Below, one piece after another: positions 36,226 to 47,962 of a stretch of DNA of 64,000 bases. Source of the DNA: Dyella sp. S184 (lineage in GTDB: Bacteria > Pseudomonadota > Gammaproteobacteria > Xanthomonadales > Rhodanobacteraceae); NCBI RefSeq assembly GCF_009766065.1, contig NZ_LMUE01000012.1, positions 186,001 to 250,000 on the forward strand, in the 5' to 3' direction. The notes under the pieces are model-generated. The model ran no database searches. It was not told the DNA's origin and saw only the letters and a list, made by a program, of their open reading frames with translations. Made by a program: the position numbers and the translations under genes. The number at the start of each line of letters is the position of its first letter. The stretch's first letter is position 1.

Positions 36226-36251
36226 CGATCCCGGCCTGCGCCGGGATGATG
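36226..36251 (-). repeat. REP-like palindromic element B (inverted partner of A)
   Basis: CGATCCCGGCCTGCGCCGGG followed by ATGATG, an inverted, four-mismatch copy of the REP element at 36012. The pair A/B encloses the bidirectional terminator and a 190-bp spacer without an open frame. Confidence 0.65.
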
Positions 36252-36294
36252 TTCCGGCAAAGCCGCTCGCGCCAGGCGCGAGCGGGCCGTCACA

Positions 36295-36462
36295 TCACTT
36301 GATCTTGCCTTCCTTGTAGAGCACGTGCTTGCGCACGACCGGATCGTACTTCTTGAACTCGAACTTTTCCGGCGTGTTCTTCTTGTTCTTCTGCGTGGTG
36401 TAGAAGTGGCCGGTACCGGCCGAGGAGATCATGCGGATCTTGTCTTGGGTCTTGTTTGCCAT
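36295..36462 (-). CDS. rpmG: 50S ribosomal protein L33
   Basis: 55 residues, too short to appear in most open-frame lists. The product starts [18 protein letters not shown] and ends YKEGKIK, with [11 protein letters not shown] and [12 protein letters not shown], the typical proteobacterial L33. It lacks the four zinc cysteines of the C+ form, as in the E. coli C- type. It lies 10 bp after rpmB on the same strand, the usual rpmB-rpmG pair. Confidence 0.97.
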   Translation of the reverse strand: MANKTQDKIRMISSAGTGHFYTTQKNKKNTPEKFEFKKYDPVVRKHVLYKEGKIK

Positions 36463-36472
36463 GATTTAATCC

Positions 36473-36709
36473 TCAGACCTTGTCGCCGCGGGCACGCATT
36501 TCGGCAATCACGGCTTCGATGCCATTCTTGTCGATCGTGCGCAAGGCGTTGTTGGACACACGCAGCTTGATCCAGCGATTCTCGCTGGCGACCCAGAAGC
36601 GACGCTCATGCAGGTTCGGCAACCAGCGGCGACGGGTACGGTTGTTGGCGTGCGAGACGTTGTTGCCGCTCTGCACACCCTTACCGGTGACTTGACATAC
36701 ACGGGCCAT
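36473..36709 (-). CDS. rpmB: 50S ribosomal protein L28
   Basis: 78 residues, the usual length. It starts [23 protein letters not shown] and contains the [14 protein letters not shown] block and the C-terminal [19 protein letters not shown]. Large-subunit ribosomal protein, first gene of the rpmB-rpmG operon on the minus strand. Confidence 0.98.
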   Translation of the reverse strand: MARVCQVTGKGVQSGNNVSHANNRTRRRWLPNLHERRFWVASENRWIKLRVSNNALRTIDKNGIEAVIAEMRARGDKV

Positions 36710-37026
36710 GACTTGCCTCCGTTGAATGACTTCAGAAGCCGGGGCTTTGAAAGTCGGTAAACACCCGTTAGCCAGGGTGACATCGGCCCAGCGGCGCTGT
36801 GCGCCACGCGATGCTGGAGGTTGTTGCCACGCATGATCGTGAGGTCCGTACCGCGTGGCGGACTACCCGGAAACACCGGGTCGATCGAGGCGAGCCGCGT
36901 ATTCTCGCAGAAAAACAGGGCTGTGCGCAATCTTTCCGGGGCAGGGGGCTTCCGCTTGGCGTGCGTCGCGGGGGGATGTATGGAACAATCGGTCTCTTTT
37001 GACAGACCGAACTTGAGGGATCCCCG
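36710..37026. promoter_or_regulatory. divergent intergenic region between rpmB and secB
   Basis: 317 bp that must hold the promoters of the rpmBG and secB-gpsA units. I see no sigma-70 hexamer pair good enough to place. Just upstream of secB there is a small hairpin (CGGTCT/AGACCG at about 36988-37007), followed by a GAGGGA ribosome-binding site. Confidence 0.45.
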
Positions 37027-37530
37027 ATGGCAGAAGTAAGCACCAACGACCAGGTCAACGGTCAGGACAACCAGCCGCAGCTGGTACTGCAGAAGATCTA
37101 TGTGAAGGACGTCTCCTTCGAGGCACCAAATGCGCCACAGATCTTCCAGGAAATCGACGCGCAGGAACAGCCGCAGGTGCAGCTCAATCTGGCCCAGCGG
37201 GCGGCCGACCTGGGCAACGGCCTGTACGAAGTGGTGCTCGGCCTCACGCTGACCTGCACGGTCGGGCAGCGTACCGCGTACCTGGCCGAAGTGGAGCAGG
37301 CCGGCCTGTTCGGTGTCTCTGGCTTCAACGAGATGGATCACGCCGGGATCATTGGCAGCTACTGCCCGAACCTGCTGTTTCCGTACGCCCGCCAGGTGAT
37401 TTCCTCGCTGGTGATCGAGGGCGGCTTCCCGCCGTTCTTGCTGCAGCCGATCAACTTCGATGCGCTGTTTGCGGAACAGCAGCGCCGCTCGATGGGTGGT
37501 GGGCAGTCTCCGGTCACGCTCAACAGCTGA
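37027..37530 (+). CDS. secB: protein-export chaperone SecB
   Basis: 167 residues. Tetrameric cytoplasmic chaperone that holds preproteins unfolded and hands them to SecA. Conserved segments [20 protein letters not shown] and [23 protein letters not shown] are present. It is followed 10 bp later by gpsA, a gene order shared with many gammaproteobacteria. Confidence 0.97.
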   Translation: MAEVSTNDQVNGQDNQPQLVLQKIYVKDVSFEAPNAPQIFQEIDAQEQPQVQLNLAQRAADLGNGLYEVVLGLTLTCTVGQRTAYLAEVEQAGLFGVSGFNEMDHAGIIGSYCPNLLFPYARQVISSLVIEGGFPPFLLQPINFDALFAEQQRRSMGGGQSPVTLNS

Positions 37531-37540
37531 GCGATCCGGC

Positions 37541-38566
37541 ATGGCTGAACGTCCGACCCTGGCCGTCCTCGGTGCCGGTTCCTGGGGCACCGCGCTGGCG
37601 GCCCTGACGGCGCGCAACGGGGTGCCCACCCGGTTGTGGGGGCGTGACCGTGCGGCGCTGGCGGCGATGCAGGCAAACCGTTGCAACCAGCGCTATCTGC
37701 CGGACATCGAATTGCCGGTGGAGCTGGGTTACGAGAGTGATCTGGCCGTCGCCGTGCGCGGTGCCGGGATCGTGCTGATCGTGGTGCCCAGCCATGCCTT
37801 TGCTTCGATGCTGACCGAGATGGCGCCACTGCTCGATGCGGATACCGCGATCGCGTGGGCGACCAAGGGTTTTGAACCCGGCACCGGGCGCTTCCTGCAT
37901 GAGCTCGTTGCGAGACAGCTGCCCGGGCGTGCCGCGGCGGTGATCACTGGCCCGTCGTTTGCGCGCGAGGTGGCCGCCGGCCTGCCCAGCGCGGTTACCG
38001 TGCACTCGGACGACAGCGCGTTTGCGCATCAACTGGCCAGCCTGCTGCATGCGCCGAACCTGCGTGCGTATTCCGGCAGCGACATGCTCGGCGCCGAACT
38101 CGGCGGCGCGATGAAGAACGTGTTGGCGGTGGCCACCGGTATCGCCGATGGCATGGAGCTGGGCCTGAATGCCCGTGCCGGCTTGATCACCCGCGGCATG
38201 AACGAGATGCTGCGTCTTGGCGTGGCGCTTGGTGCACGGCCGGAGACGCTGATTGGCCTATCCGGCCTTGGCGATCTGGTGCTGACCTGTACTGGTGATC
38301 TGTCGCGCAACCGCCGTCTCGGCCTTGCGCTGGGACAGGGCATCGCGATCGACGAAGCAGTGCGCCGGATCGGCCAGGTGGTGGAAAGCATCCTCACCGC
38401 CGACGAAGTGGCGCGACTGGCCGACAAGCATGGGCTGGATCTGCCAATCAGTGCCGGCGTACGCGCGGTGCTGCATGGCGAGGTGACGCCGGTCAACGGA
38501 CTCAAGGCGCTGATGGCGCGCGTGCAGAAACCGGAATACCCGCGCGGCCTGTTCGGCACCGCCTGA
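37541..38566 (+). CDS. gpsA: glycerol-3-phosphate dehydrogenase [NAD(P)+]
   Basis: 341 residues. Makes sn-glycerol 3-phosphate from dihydroxyacetone phosphate for phospholipid synthesis, supplying the substrate of PlsB encoded upstream in this window. NAD-binding [10 protein letters not shown] is at the N-terminus; [10 protein letters not shown] and [13 protein letters not shown] (catalytic Lys) follow. The start at 37541 ([11 protein letters not shown]) leaves a 10-bp gap after secB, so the two genes are likely in one operon. Confidence 0.97.
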   Translation: MAERPTLAVLGAGSWGTALAALTARNGVPTRLWGRDRAALAAMQANRCNQRYLPDIELPVELGYESDLAVAVRGAGIVLIVVPSHAFASMLTEMAPLLDADTAIAWATKGFEPGTGRFLHELVARQLPGRAAAVITGPSFAREVAAGLPSAVTVHSDDSAFAHQLASLLHAPNLRAYSGSDMLGAELGGAMKNVLAVATGIADGMELGLNARAGLITRGMNEMLRLGVALGARPETLIGLSGLGDLVLTCTGDLSRNRRLGLALGQGIAIDEAVRRIGQVVESILTADEVARLADKHGLDLPISAGVRAVLHGEVTPVNGLKALMARVQKPEYPRGLFGTA

Positions 38567-38673
38567 GTCCGCCGGCGAACTGCAGCACGGTCTGACAAGA
38601 TCGGCCACGCAATGACGCCGCACGGAGCCCCGGCACTGCTAAGCTCATCGTTTTGGTTGTCGCCACGGATCGC

Positions 38674-41600
38674 ATGCGCATGCAGCAACCGGACGAGAAG
38701 CAGCACGCCACCACAACGCCAGTCGGCGACGACGAAGCCCTGCCGCAGGCATGGCGACGGTTGCTGGCGGCGCCAAAACCGGTCGCGGTTGAAGATCGCG
38801 GCGTACTCGGTTTCTTTCTGGACGTAGTGCCGGAAGAAGGCGCCGCGTTTGCCCGGCTGGATGTGGCGCCGGTACTGCTGAGCGTGGCCGAGCACGGCCG
38901 CTACGCGCGGCCCATACCGATGGACAGCCGGCACCTGGCGCAGTCCACGCTGCCGCCACACGAGCAGCGGCTCGCCGCCACCATGCTCGGGCTGCCACAG
39001 AGCGTGCGCAAGAGCCGCAGCTATGCGCGCCTCAGCGGTCATGTCGGCGACACCTTGCTGGCCGAGATTCTCGATACCGCGCCGTGCTTCCTTGGCGGCC
39101 TGGCCGGCTTGCGGCTGTCGCGCGGCAAGTCACACCAGCTCAACTGGCATTGGCAGATGGAGCCTGACGGCAGCCAACGCCTGCTGCCGTTGATGCCGCA
39201 CAGCCAGCGCCTGCTGCGCCTCGACAGCCTGTGGTACCTCGACGCCGAGCGCGCCACGCTGGGCCTGTTCGACGCCGCGGCCGAGGAGACTCACTGGCTG
39301 GAACTGCCGTCGCTCAAGCATGAGCACGGCCGCCGCCTGCGCAATCGCCTGCCGGGCAGCCGCCTGGCCACACGGGTGCCGTTGCCGCAGGTGTTCGGCG
39401 AGCTGCGCCGCTCGCAGCTGGCACCGAAGCCGGTGCTGGTCCTGCACGCACTGACCCGGCACGCACGGCTGGCCGCCGGCACGCCGCCGCTGGGCTATGC
39501 GCGGCTGGCCTTCGACTATGCCGGCGAGCGTCTGCCCGGCCGCGGCGGCGAGCCACTGGTGCGTCGTGTGCGCAACGGCCAGTTGGTCGAAATCACCCGC
39601 CGCCGTGCCGAAGAACTGTCCGCGATGGAACAGCTCGAACGCGCCGGCCTTACCCCCGGCGTGGACACCGAAGGTCTGCCATGGGACGTCGCCGATACCT
39701 TGCCGGATGATGCGTGGCTGTTCCCCGGCACCGGCTACGCTGGCGCGCTGGAGGTCAACACGCCGGCGCGCTGGCTGGCGCTGCGGCCGAAGCTCGAATT
39801 GGAAAACTTCCAGGTCGAGTACGCACCGAGCTTTCCATTCGAAGTGCTGGAAGGTCCGGTGCACTGGTATGGCCACGCAGTGGAAGATGCCGACGATCAC
39901 GCCTTCGATCTGGAAATCGGCATCGAGGTGGACGGTCAGCGGCACAACCTGCTGCCGGCCGTGGCGCAGGCATTGGCCGAGCATCAGTTGAACCTGAGCC
40001 CCGCGCCGAACGAGCCGGAAGATGCGGTCTGGTATGCGCCGGTCGATGCGCGCCGTCGCGTGCCGGTGCGTCTGAAAGAGCTGCGCGGCCTGCTGGCACC
40101 ACTGGCCGAATATCTGGAAAAGCCGCGCAAGAAACTGCATCTGCCACGGGTGCAGGCGGGGCGACTGGAAGAGCTGGTCAAGGCGATGCCCGGTGGCAGC
40201 ACGCTGGAAGCGTCCGAGCCGCTGCTTGGATTTGCCGCGCGCTTGCGCGACGCCGCCGAACGCGCCAGCGATGTCGTGCCGGAAGGACTCACGGTGGAAC
40301 TGCGGCCTTATCAGCGCGAGGGCCTGCGCTGGTTGAACGCGCTGGCCGAAGCGGGCGTGGGCGGTGTGTTGGCCGACGACATGGGTCTGGGCAAGACGCT
40401 GCAGCTGATCACCCACCTGCTCTCGCTGAAGCAGAGCGGCGCGCTGACCCAGCCGGCGCTGATCGTGGTGCCGACCAGCCTGATTCCGAACTGGCAATCG
40501 GAGATCGCCCGCTTTGCGCCGAGCCTGCACGTGCTGACCTTGCATGGGCCGCAGCGCGCCGAAGAATTTGCCCAGCTCGGCGCGCAGGACATCGTGCTGA
40601 CCAGCTATGCACTGTTGCCACGCGACGTACTGCCGCTGCGCAAGCAACTGTTTGAGCTGATCGTGCTGGACGAGGCGCAGCAGGTGAAAAATCCACGCAC
40701 GCAGGCGCGCCGCGCGCTGCTCAGCCTGCGTACCTCCCGCTACGTCTGCCTCACCGGTACGCCACTGGAAAACCATCTCGGCGAGCTGTGGTCGCAAGTC
40801 GACCTGGCGGTACCCGGCCTGCTCGGCGATGAAGGTGCGTTCCGCCGGCATTACCGTGTGCCGATCGAAAAGCAGCACGACGAAGAATGCCAGCAGCGGC
40901 TGAACCTGCGTCTTGCGCCCTTCATCCTGCGCCGGACCAAGGGGCAGGTCGCGCAGGAATTGCCGCCGAAGACCGAGATCACCCGCCGCGTGGTGCTGGA
41001 AGGTCGCCAGCGCGATCTCTACGAAGGCCTGCGCCTGTCACTGGCGGAGGAGTTGCGCGAGGTGATCGCCCAGCGCGGTATCGCGCACTCGGGCATCGTG
41101 GTGCTCGATGCGCTGCTCAAGTTGCGCCAGGTCTGCTGTGACCCGCGCCTGGTGAAACTCGAGGTGGCGCGCGGCGTGCACGAATCGGCGAAATTCGAAC
41201 TGCTGATGGACATGCTGCCGGCGCTGCTCGATGAAGGCCGCAAGGTGCTGCTGTTCTCGCAGTTCACCGGCATGCTGAAACTGATTGCTGCCGAGCTCGA
41301 TCGCAAACGTATCCGCTATGTCACTCTCACCGGTGAGACGCGCGACCGCGCCGAACCGGTGCAGCGTTTCCAGAACGGCGAAGTACCGTTGTTTCTGCTG
41401 TCGCTGAAGGCCGGCGGCGTCGGCCTCAACCTCACCGCCGCCGACACCGTGATCCACTACGACCCGTGGTGGAATCCTGCCGCCGAGGCGCAAGCCAGCG
41501 ATCGCGCGCATCGCATTGGGCAGGACAAACCGGTGTTCGTGTTCCGCCTGATCACGTCAGGCACGGTGGAGGAGCGCATCGAGGAATTGAAAGCACGCAA

Positions 41601-41697
41601 GGCCGAATTGGCCGCCGCGGTGCTGGAAGGCGGCGGCAGTCGCGAGAAGCTCAGCTTCGATCAGGGCGACCTGGATGCGCTGCTGGCGCCGGGATGA
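38674..41697 (+). CDS. SNF2-family DEAD/DEAH-box helicase
   Basis: 1007 residues. Residues ~1-530 are a poorly conserved N-terminal region. The SWI2/SNF2 ATPase follows, with Walker A MGLGK at 570-574, the DEAQ box at 666-669 in place of DEAH, TGTPLEN, and a C-terminal helicase half with LLFSQFTGML, KAGGVGLNLTAAD and DRAHRIGQ. Such proteins are dsDNA translocases; their role in bacteria is mostly unknown, RapA-like RNA polymerase recycling being one case. No zinc-binding SWIM motif is visible. Start: ATG at 38674 or 38680; an upstream in-frame TTG at 38653 is less likely. Confidence 0.92.
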   Translation: MRMQQPDEKQHATTTPVGDDEALPQAWRRLLAAPKPVAVEDRGVLGFFLDVVPEEGAAFARLDVAPVLLSVAEHGRYARPIPMDSRHLAQSTLPPHEQRLAATMLGLPQSVRKSRSYARLSGHVGDTLLAEILDTAPCFLGGLAGLRLSRGKSHQLNWHWQMEPDGSQRLLPLMPHSQRLLRLDSLWYLDAERATLGLFDAAAEETHWLELPSLKHEHGRRLRNRLPGSRLATRVPLPQVFGELRRSQLAPKPVLVLHALTRHARLAAGTPPLGYARLAFDYAGERLPGRGGEPLVRRVRNGQLVEITRRRAEELSAMEQLERAGLTPGVDTEGLPWDVADTLPDDAWLFPGTGYAGALEVNTPARWLALRPKLELENFQVEYAPSFPFEVLEGPVHWYGHAVEDADDHAFDLEIGIEVDGQRHNLLPAVAQALAEHQLNLSPAPNEPEDAVWYAPVDARRRVPVRLKELRGLLAPLAEYLEKPRKKLHLPRVQAGRLEELVKAMPGGSTLEASEPLLGFAARLRDAAERASDVVPEGLTVELRPYQREGLRWLNALAEAGVGGVLADDMGLGKTLQLITHLLSLKQSGALTQPALIVVPTSLIPNWQSEIARFAPSLHVLTLHGPQRAEEFAQLGAQDIVLTSYALLPRDVLPLRKQLFELIVLDEAQQVKNPRTQARRALLSLRTSRYVCLTGTPLENHLGELWSQVDLAVPGLLGDEGAFRRHYRVPIEKQHDEECQQRLNLRLAPFILRRTKGQVAQELPPKTEITRRVVLEGRQRDLYEGLRLSLAEELREVIAQRGIAHSGIVVLDALLKLRQVCCDPRLVKLEVARGVHESAKFELLMDMLPALLDEGRKVLLFSQFTGMLKLIAAELDRKRIRYVTLTGETRDRAEPVQRFQNGEVPLFLLSLKAGGVGLNLTAADTVIHYDPWWNPAAEAQASDRAHRIGQDKPVFVFRLITSGTVEERIEELKARKAELAAAVLEGGGSREKLSFDQGDLDALLAPG

Positions 41698-41748
41698 AAG
41701 AAAATCTGATTCAGATTTTCGACGTACCGAAGTCATCCCTAGGCAGAT

Positions 41749-42432
41749 TCAATCCCGCGTAGTGATTTCGTCGATATTGCGCAGCATGTCGGCAGGATCT
41801 TCGTAGACGCGGAACGCGCCGGCCTGCTGCAGTTCGGCTATGCCATAGCCACCGGAGAGCAAGCCGACGCCGAGTGCGCGGGCGCGCTGCGCAGCGATCA
41901 TGTCCCAGACGCTGTCACCGATCACCAGCGAGTGCTGGATGTTCACGCCCAGCCGTTCGGCGGCGGCGATGAACAGGTCGGGGTCCGGCTTTGCGTGCCG
42001 CACCTGATCGCGAGTGACCACGGGAACCTTCGATGGATCGACGCCGAGCGCAACGAGATTGTGGTGCGCGGTTTCCATGCGGCCGCTGGTGGCAATCGCC
42101 CAGGGAAATTTATTCTTCGTCAGGAAATCCAGCAGTTCTCGCGCTCCGGGTAGCGGTCGCACCGCATCGGCGGCGGCCAGCCGTCCGAAAGCGGCGGCGT
42201 GGTTGTGACGCAGCCGCAGCAGCGTCTCTTCGCTCATCGTGATGCCGGTTTCGCGCTGCAGCATGTTGAGAAACAGGCCGCCGCTCATGCCGATGCGGCG
42301 GTGGATGCGCCACACTGAAATGTGCACACCCTCGGCATCCAGCGACTCCTTCCAGGCCAGTACATGCTGGTAGACGCTGTCGACGAGGGTGCCGTCGAGA
42401 TCGAACAGGAGGGCGGTTCTATCGAGCGACAT
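41749..42432 (-). CDS. HAD-superfamily hydrolase (phosphoglycolate phosphatase-like)
   Basis: 227 residues with the full HAD set: FDLDGTLVDS (motif I) near residue 10, a Thr/Ser in AIATSGRM (II), Lys in RHAKPDPDLF (III) and GDSVWDM (IV). The helical cap between motifs I and II is of the beta-phosphoglucomutase/Gph type. It converges with the SNF2 gene. The substrate could be phosphoglycolate or a sugar phosphate. Confidence 0.9.
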   Translation of the reverse strand: MSLDRTALLFDLDGTLVDSVYQHVLAWKESLDAEGVHISVWRIHRRIGMSGGLFLNMLQRETGITMSEETLLRLRHNHAAAFGRLAAADAVRPLPGARELLDFLTKNKFPWAIATSGRMETAHHNLVALGVDPSKVPVVTRDQVRHAKPDPDLFIAAAERLGVNIQHSLVIGDSVWDMIAAQRARALGVGLLSGGYGIAELQQAGAFRVYEDPADMLRNIDEITTRD

Positions 42433-42503
42433 GGATGTGCCGGTGATGCTGAAAATCAGTCATCGATGGTGTCACGCAGAATGTGATGAGCCCGGGGAAC
42501 ATG

Positions 42504-43517
42504 CTAGTCGTGACGGTGCAATAGCGAACCGCCGGATTCCACCACGGCCAGTGCGGCGGCGCCGATCAGGCCCGGTTCGGGATTCATGATTGCCTGCGTC
42601 GGCACCTGTTCCATAGTGACGCGGAAGCGCCCCTTGGCCTCGAAGCGCTCGCGGAAATTGCCACGCTCCATCCACGGCAACAGAATCGGTACCAGACCGC
42701 CGGTGAGATACACGCCATCCCATGCGCCCAGGGTCATCACCAGGTCGCCGGCGACGCTGCCGAAGATGCCGGCGAAGGTTTCCACCACCTGCACGCACAT
42801 CGGATCGCTGTTCGCGTTGGCACGCGCGCTGATGTCTTCGGGTTTCAGCGGCTCGGGAGTGTGCCCGGCGATTTCGCAGAGCACGGTATACAAATCCACC
42901 AGACCATTGCCGCAGACCAGCCGTTCGTTGGACACCCGGCCGTAGCGCTGGTTGAGGCGCTTGAGTATTTCGATGTCCTCGGGCGTGTGCGCGGCGAAGC
43001 CGGCGTGACCACCTTCGGTCTGCAGCACGCTGCACTTGCCCTGACGCAGCAACAGGCCGCCGACACCGAGTCCGGTGCCGGGGCCGACGATCACAAAGGT
43101 CTGTTCTTCCTTAGCACCCAGCTTCGGCAACGGCAGCTTGCCGACCGGTACCAGATCAGCCGGCTGCAGCAACATCACTGCCATGCTTTGCGCCGCAAAA
43201 TCGTTGACCAGGCGCACGGATTGCAAATTCAGCTCGGCCTGCAGCTTGCGCGCCGAAATAGCCCATGGATTGTTGGTGATCTGCACCGTCTCGCCATCGC
43301 TGATGCGGCCGGCGGCGGCGATCAGTGCATGCTGTGCCTGCAGCCCGCTGTCGACGAAGTACTGGCGGATGGCGTCGGCCAGCGAAGCGAAATCACGGAC
43401 CTGATAACGCCGCACGTTGTCCATTTGAAACGGCATGCTCGCCGCCGGGTCCGAAATCGCAAAGCGCACGTTGGTGCCACCGAGATCGGCGAGCAGGGTC
43501 GGGGCGGGGACGTGCAT
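42504..43517 (-). CDS. glk: glucokinase
   Basis: 337 residues. Phosphorylates glucose to glucose 6-phosphate at entry to glycolysis/Entner-Doudoroff. N-terminal phosphate-binding LADLGGTNVRFAI, sugar-binding region NNPWAISARKL and LVNDFAAQS, then GPGTGLGVGGL and GGHAGFA. The start at 43517 (MHVPAPTLL) fits proteobacterial Glk; the frame runs open to 43589. The HAD phosphatase gene follows 71 bp downstream on the same strand. Confidence 0.95.
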   Translation of the reverse strand: MHVPAPTLLADLGGTNVRFAISDPAASMPFQMDNVRRYQVRDFASLADAIRQYFVDSGLQAQHALIAAAGRISDGETVQITNNPWAISARKLQAELNLQSVRLVNDFAAQSMAVMLLQPADLVPVGKLPLPKLGAKEEQTFVIVGPGTGLGVGGLLLRQGKCSVLQTEGGHAGFAAHTPEDIEILKRLNQRYGRVSNERLVCGNGLVDLYTVLCEIAGHTPEPLKPEDISARANANSDPMCVQVVETFAGIFGSVAGDLVMTLGAWDGVYLTGGLVPILLPWMERGNFRERFEAKGRFRVTMEQVPTQAIMNPEPGLIGAAALAVVESGGSLLHRHD

Positions 43518-43630
43518 CGGAACTCCATGTGATGTTGCTAAAACAGCAAGCCTGCCGTGAATGCTGACCAGCGTCCAGCACCCGGTCAATCCGGGGTGCT
43601 GGCGCGTGGCATTGGCTGGCCCGGATCAGC

Positions 43631-46412
<2,782 letters not shown>

Positions 46413-46523
46413 ATGAAGTTTGCTTTGTGACGTCAGTTATCGATCCGTAGCAGCCATTGGTATCTACACTGAGCGTCAATGAAACCGGAGGCAACTCACG
46501 GCCATACCCCCACCAACATATGG

Positions 46524-46583
46524 CCCGACAACTAATCCAAGTGGCTGCGTGTGCTGGCCGCCAATTAACTTAAGCGTTAGAGC
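46524..46583 (+). other. attC-like recombination site (candidate integron cassette boundary)
   Basis: The right end reads ATTAACTTAAGC followed by GTTAGAGC (46576-46583), close to the L' and R' boxes of integron attC sites (typically CTTAACTCAAGC then GTTAGRY). A left arm TAATCCAAGTGGC pairs with GCCAATTA with one unpaired G, as attC sites do, around a TGCGTG...CTGGCC loop. The R'' box (CGACAAC) is weak: only AAC is complementary to GTT. The adjacent gene starts 13 bp after the site, the usual cassette spacing. No integrase gene is in the window. Confidence 0.4.
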
Positions 46584-46595
46584 GCTGGAGACCCA

Positions 46596-47315
46596 ATGCC
46601 GCCACTTCCGCCAGAGCAACGCATCAAGTTCTTCGTCTTCGTAATCGAGTCGCCTTCAGCTGTCGACCTCTATCACAGGCGAAGCGAAGGCGAAATCGTT
46701 CGGCAGGCGGTGGAGCTAAACGGCATCAAGTGCACCGTCAAGACAGCAATATCCTTTCTCGCGTTTGACGCATGTCTCAAGGTCGGCTTGTCGGAAGCGA
46801 TGGGCCAGATGCCAGGTTTCATTCCGCTTTTGCATATCAGTGCGCATGGCGACGCCAACGGTATCCAACTCTCAGACGGTTACAACATGAGTTGGGTGCA
46901 ACTCAAAGACCTACTTCGTCCGATAAACCAAGCTCTTGGTGGATCGCTAGTCGTCTGCATGTCCAGCTGCGAAGGCTATTCAGGGACTCGCATGGCTATG
47001 CATCCGGAGGAATCCGATCTTCCATACTTCGCTCTTATTGGCTGTGGTGCTCAACCTACTTGGGGAGAGACGGCTGTCGCCTATGCAACGCTCTATCACC
47101 AACTTTGGCGTGGAGAGCGAATTGACAATGCTGTTCAAGCGATGCGCGTAGCTTGCGGCAATGAATTCTTCTTCTTAGAACATGCCGAGAAAAGCAGACA
47201 GAACTACATCGAGTACCTGAATACCGTCAATCCTGCTCAGGCACAGGAAAACTTAGAGCAAATTGTCGCCAATGAATCCGCAGACAATCAGCAGAGTCTC
47301 AAGCTCCTTCGGTAA
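46596..47315 (+). CDS. stand-alone CHAT-type (caspase-like) cysteine protease
   Basis: 239 residues. The pattern of a clan CD/CHAT protease is clear: LLHISAHGDANGIQLSDG with candidate catalytic His84, a strand-loop VVCMSSCEGYSG with candidate nucleophile Cys125, and the following block GAQPTWGETAVAYATLYHQLWRGERIDNAVQAMR, which matches the CHAT C-terminal half. There are no TPR or other partner domains, no signal peptide and no neighbouring sensor or target gene. G+C is close to 50% (31 of 60 bases on one counted line), well below its neighbours, and an attC-like site lies upstream; both suggest recent transfer. The target is unknown; a defence or toxin role is inference. Confidence 0.75.
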   Translation: MPPLPPEQRIKFFVFVIESPSAVDLYHRRSEGEIVRQAVELNGIKCTVKTAISFLAFDACLKVGLSEAMGQMPGFIPLLHISAHGDANGIQLSDGYNMSWVQLKDLLRPINQALGGSLVVCMSSCEGYSGTRMAMHPEESDLPYFALIGCGAQPTWGETAVAYATLYHQLWRGERIDNAVQAMRVACGNEFFFLEHAEKSRQNYIEYLNTVNPAQAQENLEQIVANESADNQQSLKLLR

Positions 47316-47417
47316 GCTCTCGGTCAAGCACACGTGCTTACTGCGTGTCTCATAATTCAAGTGGTGAATGTCCGTTAATGGCCGTGAGTGATCATTCGCC
47401 GTTAGCCGAAAAGAACT

Positions 47418-47798
47418 TCACGCGTACTGTGCGACACCATTCCCGAACGACCAGTTCTCCTTCGCCACCTCGACCAGATTGATGAATACATCCTCGGGAC
47501 GCAGGCCCGGGTCGGCGGAAAACTTCTCTGCGATGCCCCGGTACAGCGCCTGCTTCTGCTCCACTGTGCGGCCGCTGTTGCAGGTGATCTGCACGATCAC
47601 CAGATCGTCGCTGCGATCGACGCTGAGATAGTTCGGGTCGTAGTCGAACTCGTCGGCGTCGTGCTGGCTGACCAGGATGAAGCGGTCGTTCTCCGGCACG
47701 TTGAAGGCTTCGCGCATGGCCTGGTAGATGCCGTTGCGCAGGGCGGCGAGGTGGGCGGGCGACTTGCCGCGACGGAGTGAGATGCGAACCAGTGGCAT
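47418..47798 (-). CDS. tautomerase family protein
   Basis: 126 residues of the tautomerase superfamily (Tautomerase_2 type). The catalytic Pro follows the initiator Met (MPLVRISLRRGKS), and the family stretch ENDRFILVSQH and VQITCNSGRTVEQKQALY are present. The start at 47798 was chosen to expose Pro1; longer frames upstream would bury it. The substrate is not known. It is divergent from pyrC. Confidence 0.9.
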   Translation of the reverse strand: MPLVRISLRRGKSPAHLAALRNGIYQAMREAFNVPENDRFILVSQHDADEFDYDPNYLSVDRSDDLVIVQITCNSGRTVEQKQALYRGIAEKFSADPGLRPEDVFINLVEVAKENWSFGNGVAQYA

Positions 47799-47962
47799 GG
47801 CGGACTCTCCACGAGGATGAAGCACGGTAGATGGGGATGGGTGGTGCGATATCATGTGCCATTGGCAGCCATGACACGAGACATCCGGCATATGTCCGCC
47901 AGGTAACCAGTCCTGACATCTGCTGTGTTCTTCTCACGATACCCATTCCGAGTCCGCAAGCC

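Noticed and set aside
39130..40878. 582-codon minus-strand frame
   Set aside because: Antisense to the SNF2 helicase; Gln/Arg/His-rich with no domain.
47322..47363. Second attC-like stretch after the CHAT gene
   Set aside because: The arms pair only partly and the R' box reads GGTGAAT instead of GTTRRRY, so it was not listed as a separate site; it is mentioned only as weak support.
46413..47417. Multi-gene defence island around the CHAT gene
   Set aside because: Only one gene of this type is present; the flanks are ordinary housekeeping genes (hemB, tautomerase, pyrC), so a full island is not supported.
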